A stretch of DNA of 34,127 nucleotides. Origin: Lachnospiraceae bacterium. Lineage in GTDB: Bacteria; Bacillota; Clostridia; Lachnospirales; Lachnospiraceae. Location: positions 1 to 34,127 of the forward strand of contig JAFZNE010000075.1 of the NCBI GenBank assembly GCA_017553035.1, written 5' to 3'. Of the stretch, positions 16,235 through 24,110 are shown one piece after another (the stretch's first letter is position 1; every line of letters begins with the position of its first letter). A program made the translations under genes and the position numbers. The notes beneath the pieces were generated by a model. That model had not been told where the DNA came from, made no database searches, and saw only the letters and a list, made by a program, of their open reading frames with translations.

Positions 16235-17638
16235 ATGATAAATAAAACTCATATCATCGCGATCGGGGTGATGGCGGCGGTTTTGGTCATAGTAATGATG
16301 ATCACTCTTCCCGGCCGCGAGGAAAAGAACTTTAGTAATGTTGAAAGCCGGGAAGACACTTCCGGTGAGGGATATAATTCCGGAAAAAACGGAAGCCAGG
16401 ACGAAGAAATTGCCGGGAAAGACGATAGTTCTGATCCGGATCAAAGCGGAATTCCGGATACCGATCAGACCGATGGCATACATGAAAATGATGATGGAAA
16501 TGCAGCCTGTCCCGATAATGCAGATGCTTCCACAGAAGCAGATGATCCTTCCGATAATGAAGAGGATAATGGCATGACCGAGCTTGAAAAAACAGCTGCA
16601 GCGCGGCTGGAGAAAATGACTCTCCGGGAAAAGATTTATCAGATGTGCATCATTACACCGGAACAGGTTGGTGGAGAATGGCCGGTAACTGCTGTCAGTG
16701 ATAATGACCTGGAAAAACTGTCTGAATGTCCGGTCGGGGGCATCATATTCTTCGAGGCGAATCTGACCGGACCGGAACAGACTGCCGAGATGTTATCAAC
16801 CCTTCAGGAGTATTCGGTGAAGAACATCGGACTGCCATTGTTCTTATGTGTGGATGAGGAAGGCGGCAGGGTAGTACGCATCGCCAAAAATCCGGCATTT
16901 GGCGTGGAAAATCCCGGCCCTATGAAGAAGGTTGAAAGTGCGAATGAGGCTTTGGAGATCGGCAGGACCATAGGGAAGTACCTATCAAAACTTGGCTTCA
17001 ATGTTGATTTTGCACCGGACGCAGATGTTCTGACGGCACCGGGAAGTGTTATTATCGGCGATCGCTCATTTGGCGACGATCCCGAAAAAGTAACCGGATT
17101 TGCGTCTGCTGTTTCGGATGGTTTGCACGAGTATGGGATACTCAGCTGTTTCAAGCATTTTCCCGGACACGGAGCCGTCGAAGCGGACACCCACAAGGGG
17201 CTGGCTTATACGGACAAATCCTTGGAGGAACTGATGGAATGCGAGATCATTCCATTTGCGAAAGCAGAAGAGAAGAACATCGACATGATCATGGCGGCGC
17301 ATATCTCCGTACCCGGAATACTCGGGGACAACACTCCCTGCTCGCTTTCGGAATATATGCTGACAACTGTCCTGAAAGAAAAGCTGGGGTATAAAGGTCT
17401 GATCATCACCGATGCGCTGAATATGGGCGCCGTTACGGATGTTTACTCTCCGGGAGGATCGGCGAAGGCAGCCGTTCAGGCGGGTGCAGATATTATATTG
17501 ATGCCGCCCGACCTTGAAGAAGCAGTAAGTGCGGTTGAAGAGGCTGTGATCAACGGTGAGATCTCCGAAGAACTGATCAACGCGGCAGTAATGAAGATTA
17601 TGATAAAGAAATATACAATTTTATTTACAGGAGGATAA
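16235..17638 (+). CDS. Membrane-anchored glycoside hydrolase family 3, NagZ-like
   Basis: Predicted beta-N-acetylhexosaminidase-type GH3 enzyme facing the outside. It has a single N-terminal membrane helix (residues ~6-25), an Asp/Glu/Ser-rich tether (~28-115) and the catalytic TIM barrel (~115-460). Motifs are KHFPGHG (307-313) with the D318-H320 pair used as acid/base in NagZ-type GH3 proteins, and nucleophile D393 in IITDALNMGAV. No second C-terminal domain is present, as in NagZ. Likely substrates are cell-wall or chitin-derived GlcNAc glycosides; this is inference. It starts directly after the aquaporin stop (TAAATG), with no strong ribosome site of its own. Confidence 0.9.
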   Translation: MINKTHIIAIGVMAAVLVIVMMITLPGREEKNFSNVESREDTSGEGYNSGKNGSQDEEIAGKDDSSDPDQSGIPDTDQTDGIHENDDGNAACPDNADASTEADDPSDNEEDNGMTELEKTAAARLEKMTLREKIYQMCIITPEQVGGEWPVTAVSDNDLEKLSECPVGGIIFFEANLTGPEQTAEMLSTLQEYSVKNIGLPLFLCVDEEGGRVVRIAKNPAFGVENPGPMKKVESANEALEIGRTIGKYLSKLGFNVDFAPDADVLTAPGSVIIGDRSFGDDPEKVTGFASAVSDGLHEYGILSCFKHFPGHGAVEADTHKGLAYTDKSLEELMECEIIPFAKAEEKNIDMIMAAHISVPGILGDNTPCSLSEYMLTTVLKEKLGYKGLIITDALNMGAVTDVYSPGGSAKAAVQAGADIILMPPDLEEAVSAVEEAVINGEISEELINAAVMKIMIKKYTILFTGG

Positions 17639-17643
17639 ATTAG

Positions 17644-17955
17644 ATGATCTTAGTAAACACTGATTACATTACGGGAAAGAACCTTGAAATGCTCGGACTT
17701 GTCAAGGGTGCGACCATTCAGTCGAAGCACATCGGCAAGGATATCGGTGCCGGTTTTAAAACCCTCGTCGGTGGTGAACTGAAAGGTTATACCGAGATGA
17801 TGAACGAGGCCAGATCCATTGCTACTCAGAGAATGATCGATGAGGCACAGGGCCTCGGAGCGGATGCGATCGTTAATGTGCGTTTCGCTTCATCGGCGAT
17901 CATGCAGGGAGCTGCAGAGGTTATCGCGTACGGTACCGCGGTAAGATTCGCTTGA
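17644..17955 (+). CDS. YbjQ/UPF0145 family protein
   Basis: A 103-residue protein with the full YbjQ pattern: an N-terminal strand, then GLVKGATIQSKHIGKDIGAGFKTLVGGEL, a helix with EARSIATQRM, and LGADAIVNVRF followed by a final strand. Members form ring oligomers and have been suggested to bind metals, but no firm function is known. AGGAGG (17629-17634) precedes the ATG. It lies 5 bases after the GH3 gene and before the shared terminator, so it is the third gene of the aquaporin operon. Confidence 0.92.
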   Translation: MILVNTDYITGKNLEMLGLVKGATIQSKHIGKDIGAGFKTLVGGELKGYTEMMNEARSIATQRMIDEAQGLGADAIVNVRFASSAIMQGAAEVIAYGTAVRFA

Positions 17956-17999
17956 GAATAAACAGGGATCAGATATATATTTAAGACAAATATGAAAAT

Positions 18000-18043
18000 A
18001 CTCCCCGGGAGTAAGCACATTTCGGTGCTTCCCCGGGGAGTTT
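18000..18043. terminator. Bidirectional terminator between convergent genes
   Basis: ACTCCCCGGGaGTAAGCAC (18000-18018) pairs with GTGCTTcCCCGGGGAGT (18025-18041) across a short loop with an interior mismatch. TTT follows on the plus strand, and TATTTTC follows on the minus strand. It serves the YbjQ operon and the minus-strand HD-GYP gene whose stop lies at 18048. Confidence 0.85.
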
Positions 18044-18047
18044 CAAT

Positions 18048-19757
18048 TCATTCACCCAGCTGTGAGTAGTAGTTTTCCAGCTCGCTGCGGCTGGCGGCGA
18101 AGTATTTTGCAAGGCTCGGGTCAAATTGCTTGCCCATGCCGTCCATGATGGTGTTGTAGGCTTCTTCAAATGAAAGACGTTCGCGGTAAGTTCTCTTGCT
18201 GACCAGCGCGTCGTAGACATCGGCGATCGACATTACGCGGGCCTCAAGCGGTATGCCCGAACCGGAAAGCCCCATGGGATAACCGTCACCGTCCCAGCGC
18301 TCGTGGTGATAATGGGCGATGTTTTCCGCAATGCGGCGGAAATCGGTGTCATCGTAAAATTCAAAGGCTTTATGTATGATCTCGGCGCCTTTCTCGGCGT
18401 GCTTTTTCATTATTTCATATTCCCAGGATTCATACCGGCCGACCTTCTGCAGGATCACATCGGGAATGGCGATCCTTCCGATATCATGCATGGGAGCGGC
18501 ATTCATCAGAGCTGAGCAGAATTCGGGAGTTGCATCCTTGCGGTCGCCCTGCATTTTCGAAGTGATAAACCGTACACCCTGGCTTGATCGCTTGATGTGG
18601 CCTCCGGTGGACGAATCCCTGTTTTCAACCATTTCAGCGAAAGTAAGGATCGCCTTGTCCTGCATTTCCTTGATATGTTCGGTCTTCTGTGCAACTTCCT
18701 CATTGAGCTTGTGGTTATAATCCTCGAGAAGGTGCGTATATACGCGGTTCTGGGTGGTATCCTCAAGAGATATGCTGTAACCGATCGTTTTTGACCTGTA
18801 TTTCAGCAAATTGACATTGACATTATAAAAATGATCATCAAGTGAAACATCAAAATCCGAAGGGACTTTGGTCTGGGAAATATACGTCAGCCATTTATCG
18901 AAGGCTGCAAAATTCTCGCTCTTGGTGATATCGGGGCGCGTATTGATGCGGACATCGGCCAGTTCGGGATAGATCTTCAGAGCCGCCGCATTGGCACCGA
19001 TATAACGCATTTTTCTATCAAATGTAATAAATCCGTTGGTGTTCCGCTTCTCGTAAGCTTCTGCCGAATTGACCGCAATGTTGTACAGACGCATATATGA
19101 GATCATGATCATAAGGATCAGTTCGGTTAGAACATATATAGCGGCCATCAGTTCGAGTTTCGGAGTTACTTTACGGCTGATGAAATATGAGGATAAACCG
19201 ATTACTTCAATGGTGACATAGAGGCCGATCGTGGTCGTGGAAACATTTTTACGTTTTGAGATAAGGGCATATAACAGTATGGCTATTCCGGCAAGTGTAT
19301 GCAGGATGATCACGATGTAGAAGAACATATGGACAACGCCGTAATGTTTATCAAGTATGACGCCGCCGTCTGCCGGATCAATATGAAAACTTGCCGATAT
19401 GTAGAAAATTTTATTAAAACCGATCGTCATCGCAAATCCGCACAGGAGCATCGTCGAGGCGTAGAACACTGTAAGGATGGGCTTGCGCAGATTGATCTTG
19501 CACATTGTAAGTATTGAAAATGTGATCATCGGCTGTATGAAACATCCGCCAAGATAAGTTATCTTGGTTGCGAGAAGTGCTTCTTCGAGATTGGATGACA
19601 TCGAGAGCATAAAATACCCGACTTCGGCTAACGGTATCAGTAAAAATAGGCAGGGAAAGTGAACTGTGAGCTGGTGGGTGTAACGGATGATGAATATCAG
19701 CGTACCTACCGCGGACAGAATCAGACATACAAGACAATATACAGAATAAACCGACAT
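18048..19757 (-). CDS. 7TM sensor HD-GYP protein, probable c-di-GMP phosphodiesterase
   Basis: A 569-residue protein predicted to break down c-di-GMP. Residues ~1-225 hold seven hydrophobic segments resembling the 7TM region found on some sensor kinases. Residues ~235-335 look like a PAS-type domain (NGFITFDRKMRYIGANAAAL), followed by a coiled-coil linker (~345-375). The HD-GYP domain has H387 (GGHIKRSS), H424-D425 (HDIGRIAIPD), and HHERWDGDGYP (484-494), all canonical. The start has GGAGG at 19766-19770. With the diguanylate cyclase at 8817 the window encodes both making and breaking of c-di-GMP. The signal is unknown. Confidence 0.93.
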   Translation of the reverse strand: MSVYSVYCLVCLILSAVGTLIFIIRYTHQLTVHFPCLFLLIPLAEVGYFMLSMSSNLEEALLATKITYLGGCFIQPMITFSILTMCKINLRKPILTVFYASTMLLCGFAMTIGFNKIFYISASFHIDPADGGVILDKHYGVVHMFFYIVIILHTLAGIAILLYALISKRKNVSTTTIGLYVTIEVIGLSSYFISRKVTPKLELMAAIYVLTELILMIMISYMRLYNIAVNSAEAYEKRNTNGFITFDRKMRYIGANAAALKIYPELADVRINTRPDITKSENFAAFDKWLTYISQTKVPSDFDVSLDDHFYNVNVNLLKYRSKTIGYSISLEDTTQNRVYTHLLEDYNHKLNEEVAQKTEHIKEMQDKAILTFAEMVENRDSSTGGHIKRSSQGVRFITSKMQGDRKDATPEFCSALMNAAPMHDIGRIAIPDVILQKVGRYESWEYEIMKKHAEKGAEIIHKAFEFYDDTDFRRIAENIAHYHHERWDGDGYPMGLSGSGIPLEARVMSIADVYDALVSKRTYRERLSFEEAYNTIMDGMGKQFDPSLAKYFAASRSELENYYSQLGE

Positions 19758-19811
19758 TTCTACAGCCTCCTGTCGTTTTTCTCATACAAACCGATGAAGC
19801 TTTACAAGAGG

Positions 19812-19840
19812 ATAATATCATAATCGATGCAGAAAATCAA
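19812..19840 (-). promoter_or_regulatory. Promoter for the HD-GYP gene
   Basis: On the minus strand TTGATT (19840-19835), a 17-base spacer, and TATTAT (19817-19812). The start near 19805 gives a ~48-nt leader. It sits immediately behind the terminator of the pyridoxal kinase gene. Confidence 0.75.
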
Positions 19841-19874
19841 TAAAAGAGAAGAAGGCTTGTCAGCCAAGCCTTCT
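19841..19874 (-). terminator. Terminator of the pyridoxal kinase gene, containing its stop codon
   Basis: On the minus strand a 10-bp stem (19874-19865 with 19859-19850, AGAAGGCTTG/CAAGCCTTCT) has a 5-nt loop and is followed by TCTCTTTTA. The kinase stop codon (19862-19860) is in the loop, so coding sequence forms the left arm. Confidence 0.82.
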
Positions 19875-20690
19875 GATAAGAGCGGGTATCGCTTCTTCAA
19901 AATTTACACCGTACCAGGATGCTTTGCTATCCTTCATGGTGAGACGGATACAGTCGCAGGTATAGTCCGCAGCGATCTTAAGAGCCTCGAGGAGCCCAAA
20001 GCCTCTCATAAGCGCACCGACGGTACAGCTTGAATAGATATCTCCCGTTCCGTGGAACGAAACAGGGATCTTTTCATGGAAGTATTCGAAGAATTCGTCC
20101 CCGGCAGAGTTATAGCCGATGAATCCCGTCATGCCTTCTTCGAGTTCGGTTCCGGTGACGACGGTATTCTTTGCGCCCAGTTCGGCAAGCTTCTTCAGAA
20201 CCTCATGAACGTAGGCCTTATCGTATTTTTCACGATAAGGGATATCGAGCATATATGCCGCCTCCGTCATGTTGGGAACGATCACGTCAGCTATGCCGCA
20301 CAGCCCGGCCATGGCTTTCGCAAATTCGGGAGTAAAGCCGGTATAAAGCTTCCCGTTATCACCCATAACGGGATCGATAAAGATAGTATTGTCGGGAGTC
20401 TTAAAGTCTTTGAAAATGCCTTCGCAAATGTTGAGCTGGTCGAAACTTCCGAGGTATCCTGTATAAATAGCGTCAAATCCGATGTTTTCATGCTTCCAGT
20501 GTTCGGCGATGAGCTGCATGTCGGAAGTCAGGTCGCGGAAGGTAAAGTCCTTGAACTGCGTATGAGTGGAAAGGACGGCTGTAGGCATAACGGCCGCTTC
20601 AACACCCATTGCGGATATGATGGGCAATGCTACCGTCAGGGAGCATTTACCGAGACATGAGATATCCTGGATCGTAAGTATTCTTTTCAT
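19860..20690 (-). CDS. Pyridoxal/pyridoxamine kinase
   Basis: Predicted cytoplasmic vitamin B6 salvage kinase (276 residues) that phosphorylates pyridoxal, pyridoxamine or pyridoxine. The N-terminus ILTIQDISCLGKCSLTVALPIISAMG and the segment PTAVLSTHTQF match the PdxK/PdxY group of the ribokinase fold. IDPVMGDNGKLY, VIVPNMTEA and the anion-hole plus catalytic base GTGD (214-217, D217) are all present. Divergent from a PdxR-like regulator 181 bases away, which supports a B6 role over a hydroxymethylpyrimidine kinase. An AGGAG site lies just upstream of the start. pdxY versus pdxK cannot be separated here. Confidence 0.9.
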   Translation of the reverse strand: MKRILTIQDISCLGKCSLTVALPIISAMGVEAAVMPTAVLSTHTQFKDFTFRDLTSDMQLIAEHWKHENIGFDAIYTGYLGSFDQLNICEGIFKDFKTPDNTIFIDPVMGDNGKLYTGFTPEFAKAMAGLCGIADVIVPNMTEAAYMLDIPYREKYDKAYVHEVLKKLAELGAKNTVVTGTELEEGMTGFIGYNSAGDEFFEYFHEKIPVSFHGTGDIYSSCTVGALMRGFGLLEALKIAADYTCDCIRLTMKDSKASWYGVNFEEAIPALIRRLG

Positions 20691-20717
20691 GATGACTCCT
20701 TTCTATTCTCTTTCTTG

Positions 20718-20754
20718 TTGACTTATTATACACAAATCTGATATTATGTATATC
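20718..20754. promoter_or_regulatory. Overlapping divergent promoters between the B6 kinase and its regulator
   Basis: Plus strand: TTGACT (20718-20723), an 18-base spacer, and TATTAT (20742-20747), directed to the regulator. Minus strand: TATAAT (20730-20725), directed to the kinase, with no clear -35. GATAT and ATATC (20740-20744 and 20750-20754) form a dyad over the plus -10. The overlap means one bound protein could control both genes. Confidence 0.6.
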
Positions 20755-20871
20755 ACCAATTATCTATTTTTTATGTAGGTCAGATGTTGCCGGAACTCGA
20801 TAAGGGATCTGCTATCAGAAATATGTATTCTTGATCAGGGCAGAGGACCGGGCCGGAATAAGGGGTAGTTT

Positions 20872-22020
20872 ATGCTGACATATAATGTTTCCGGAAAGAA
20901 TCGGAATAAAACACAGTATTTATATGAATGTATCAAAGCCGACATACGTTCGGGGGTATTGAAGGCGGGCGACAAATTGCCTTCAAAACGCAGCTTTGCG
21001 GTACATATCGGGGTAAGTGCTATTACGGTCGAAAATGCTTATGCCATGCTCGAAGAGGAAGGCTATATAGAGGCCAGGGCGCGCAGCGGATTCTATGTAA
21101 GGGATATGCAGCTGCCTGCGGATTTCGGAAAATACAGGGGTTCGGCCGCAAATGAACGGGATACGGGCAAACCCGAAGGACAGGAGAAAACCGATAAGGG
21201 ATTTCAGATCCGATATCTGAAGGATGATGAAAATACCGTTTCCGATGAAAGGGAGATCCCTCAGGGAATGGTCAAGATAATGAGACAGCTCCTGAGCGAA
21301 AGGCCGGAAATACTGCTGGAAAAGATGCCTCATATGGGGTGTGCGGCGCTTCGGAATACCATAGCGGATTATCTGAAGAGATACCGCGGGATGAATGTCC
21401 AGCCGGCTAACGTGATAGTCGGATCGGGTGCGGAATACCTGTACGGGATGCTGGTGCAGCTGTTCGGAAGGGACATGACATTTGGAATAGAATATCCTTC
21501 CTATGAGAAGATCGAGCTAGTATACAAGGCAAACGGTGCCTTAACGGAGCATCTGAAAATGGGAAATGACGGGATACTGAGTAAAGAGCTGGCAGCAAGC
21601 AAAGCAACGGTCCTGCATGTTTCTCCGTATCATTCATATCCCACCGGTATTACCGCCTCGGCAAGCAAACGATATGAGTATCTTTCCTGGGCCGAAAGCC
21701 GTAACGGATTTCTGATCGAAGATGATTTCGACTCCGAATTTGCATTTTTAAGAAAGCCCATAGAACCGATGTTTTCCATGGATAATAATGACAGAGTGAT
21801 CTACATGAACACTTTTTCCAAAAGTATAGCTCCTTCGATCAGAGTTGCTTACATGGTGCTTCCGGACAGACTGATGGACAGATATGCGCAGCACCTGGGA
21901 TTTTATTCATGTCCGGTGCCGGTATTTGACCAATACATCCTTTCGGAGTATATTAAGAACGGAATGTTCGAGAGGCATTTGAATCGTATCCGGCGCAAGC
22001 TGCAGGAAACGAAAGCGTAG
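20872..22020 (+). CDS. MocR/PdxR-type GntR regulator with aminotransferase-like domain, C-terminally short
   Basis: Residues ~11-76 are a GntR winged helix (KLPSKRSFAVHIGVSAITVENAYAMLEEEGYI). Residues ~110-382 are a fold-type-I aminotransferase domain with DDFDSEF (PLP-ring Asp) and NTFSKSIAP, where K317 would bind PLP. Family members run to about 450-490 residues; this one stops at 382, just after the ERHLNRIRRKL helix, so the C-terminal small domain of ~90 residues, including the usual carboxylate-binding arginine, is missing. It is divergent to a B6 kinase, as PdxR proteins that sense PLP often are. It probably regulates that gene; activity despite truncation is uncertain. Confidence 0.85.
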   Translation: MLTYNVSGKNRNKTQYLYECIKADIRSGVLKAGDKLPSKRSFAVHIGVSAITVENAYAMLEEEGYIEARARSGFYVRDMQLPADFGKYRGSAANERDTGKPEGQEKTDKGFQIRYLKDDENTVSDEREIPQGMVKIMRQLLSERPEILLEKMPHMGCAALRNTIADYLKRYRGMNVQPANVIVGSGAEYLYGMLVQLFGRDMTFGIEYPSYEKIELVYKANGALTEHLKMGNDGILSKELAASKATVLHVSPYHSYPTGITASASKRYEYLSWAESRNGFLIEDDFDSEFAFLRKPIEPMFSMDNNDRVIYMNTFSKSIAPSIRVAYMVLPDRLMDRYAQHLGFYSCPVPVFDQYILSEYIKNGMFERHLNRIRRKLQETKA

Positions 22021-22101
22021 ATCCGCAGATCGGAAAATTATTGATCCGGGGCATGGATCGGAAAGAAAAACAAGTTCAAAATATATTTAAGGAATAATAA
22101 G

Positions 22102-24066
22102 ATGAATAAGAAAAAACTCTCAATAGTCATAATTGCCGGAATTGTCATACTTGCCTTAGGTATAGGCTTCTTCGCGGGAAGGATCTCAAAACAGGACGGA
22201 AGCGGTTCGCCGGATCCGACTCAGGGAATGGGGCAGACAGATACATCCTCGCCGACACAAGGTACAGGGGAGACAGATACGCCGTCGCCGGCACAGAGTG
22301 CACAGGTGACGGGAACAGCCGATCCGGCAAGGGATACTGCGGTAACGAATGCAGTTGATACGAGGGATGCAGCAGATGAAACGGGAACCGGCAACCCGAC
22401 GGATGAGGCAGGTAAAACGGATACTGCCGATCCGACGGCTGAACCCGGAGTGACAGATACAGCTGAACCGACCGGCGCTCAGGAACCTGCGGACACAGCA
22501 GAGCCCACGGATGCGCCGGAGCCTACGAATACAGCCGGGCCCACGAAAGCACCGGAGCCTACGAATACAGCGGAACCCACGAAAGCGCCGGAACCTACAA
22601 ACACTGCAGACCCCACGAAGGCGCCGGAACCTACACAGAAACCGGATCCTACAGCAACCCCGACGCCGGCAGTTGTTAAGGCGGAAAACGGAACTCCTTA
22701 TGAAGTTCACGGCAGGCTGAAGGTCAAAGGCACAAAGCTGGTTGACAAGAATGGCGACGAATACAGGCTGCGCGGAGTTTCCACGCACGGACTGGCCTGG
22801 TTCCCCGGATATGTCAATAAAGATTCATTTAAGACGCTCAGGGACAGCTGGGGTGTGAACTGCATCCGTCTTGCCATGTATACCGCCGAGTATAACGGAT
22901 ATTGTTCCGGAGGAAATAAAGAGGAACTGAAGAAACTGGTATCAAACGGTGTCAAATATGCCACCGAACTCGGAATGTACGTTATCATCGACTGGCACAT
23001 TTTAAGTGACAGCAACCCGATGACAAATAAAGACGAAGCATTGAAGTTTTTTGCCGAAATGTCTGAGAAATACGCGGATTACGGAAATGTGATATTTGAG
23101 ATCTGTAACGAACCGAACGGAGGAACGGGCTGGTCTCAGATCAAAAAATATGCCGAAGAAGTGATCCCCGTGATACGTAAAAATGCCTCGAAAGCGATCA
23201 TTGTGGTCGGAACTCCGACCTGGTCACAGGAGGTCGATAAAGCCGCAGCCGATCCGATCAAGGGTTATGACAACATCATGTATACGATCCATTTTTATGC
23301 GGCCACACATAAAGACGATCTGCGCAAGCGTATGCAGAACGCGGTCAAATCCGGTATCGCCCTGTTCTGTACCGAATTTGGAACCTGTGATGCCAGCGGA
23401 AGCGGCGGAAATGATTTTAACGAGTCGCAGAAATGGATAGATGCTATGGAGAGTTCAGGTGTCAGCTACTGCATCTGGAACCTGTCAAATAAATCTGAAA
23501 CCTCGGCATTGATTTCCAGCGGTTGCAGCAAAACTTCGGGATGGAAAGACAGTGATCTCTCCGAATCGGGCAAATGGTACGCGAAACTCCTGCGCAGCAA
23601 GACCGGAGCGGACGGCAGTGATATAGGAAAATCCGATGACCCGGCAGATGATTCCGGTGACAGCGGCTCCGGTAATAAAGAAGATAATAATACCGGCGAT
23701 GATGCCGGGAACGGAAATGATCCCGGGAATGATAACGAATCATTAACCGCAAAAGCCGGAAATGTGAGTGCAACCGTAAAGAAGACCGGCGGATGGGACG
23801 ATGGAAAAGCTCAGTTCAGCCAGTATGTCATCACCATAACAAACAGCGGAAACAGTAACTTTGAAAATTGGAAAATTACCCTGGAATTCAGCGGAAAATA
23901 CACGCTTAGCCAATCGTGGAGCGGGACATTTGAAGAAAAGGAAAAGACTCTTATCGTGAAACCTGCGGATTACAATTCGACGATTTCCGCAGGTCAGTCT
24001 GCAGAGATCGGGATCATTGTTTCCGGAGGAGATGATCTTAAGATCAAGGGGATCAAGCTGAACTAA
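22102..24066 (+). CDS. Membrane-anchored GH5 endoglucanase with CBM2-like module
   Basis: Predicted surface cellulase (654 residues). An N-terminal hydrophobic segment (~7-25) without lipobox suggests an uncleaved anchor. A Pro/Thr-rich linker (~33-190) leads to the GH5 catalytic domain (~200-500): GVSTHGLAWFPGYVN, the acid/base E337 in EICNEPNGG, HFYAATH (H397) and the nucleophile E425 in CTEFGTCD. This resembles subfamily GH5_2. A second Asp/Gly/Asn-rich linker (~503-548) precedes a C-terminal ~105-residue beta domain resembling CBM2 (VITITNSGNSNFENWKITLEF, SQSW, NSTISAGQSAEIG). Role: extracellular cellulose or beta-glucan cleavage. The neighbouring GH113-like gene suggests hemicellulose use too. 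Confidence 0.93.
   Translation: MNKKKLSIVIIAGIVILALGIGFFAGRISKQDGSGSPDPTQGMGQTDTSSPTQGTGETDTPSPAQSAQVTGTADPARDTAVTNAVDTRDAADETGTGNPTDEAGKTDTADPTAEPGVTDTAEPTGAQEPADTAEPTDAPEPTNTAGPTKAPEPTNTAEPTKAPEPTNTADPTKAPEPTQKPDPTATPTPAVVKAENGTPYEVHGRLKVKGTKLVDKNGDEYRLRGVSTHGLAWFPGYVNKDSFKTLRDSWGVNCIRLAMYTAEYNGYCSGGNKEELKKLVSNGVKYATELGMYVIIDWHILSDSNPMTNKDEALKFFAEMSEKYADYGNVIFEICNEPNGGTGWSQIKKYAEEVIPVIRKNASKAIIVVGTPTWSQEVDKAAADPIKGYDNIMYTIHFYAATHKDDLRKRMQNAVKSGIALFCTEFGTCDASGSGGNDFNESQKWIDAMESSGVSYCIWNLSNKSETSALISSGCSKTSGWKDSDLSESGKWYAKLLRSKTGADGSDIGKSDDPADDSGDSGSGNKEDNNTGDDAGNGNDPGNDNESLTAKAGNVSATVKKTGGWDDGKAQFSQYVITITNSGNSNFENWKITLEFSGKYTLSQSWSGTFEEKEKTLIVKPADYNSTISAGQSAEIGIIVSGGDDLKIKGIKLN
22477..22668 (+). 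repeat. Tandem 36-bp repeats coding the Pro/Thr linker of the cellulase
   Basis: Four 12-codon units lie end to end: 22513-22548 (APEPTNTAGPTK), 22549-22584 (APEPTNTAEPTK), 22585-22620 (APEPTNTADPTK) and 22621-22656 (APEPTQKPDPTA), with degenerate copies before them. The first three differ mainly at codon third positions and one residue. Such repeats can change copy number by slippage or recombination. Confidence 0.9.
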
Positions 24067-24110
24067 GGAAGATAACAATTGAGGGAGATAGCAGTAAGGG
24101 AGGATTACAT

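Noticed and set aside
22477..22668. Tandem repeats as a CRISPR-like array
   Set aside because: The units are contiguous, in-frame coding repeats without spacers.
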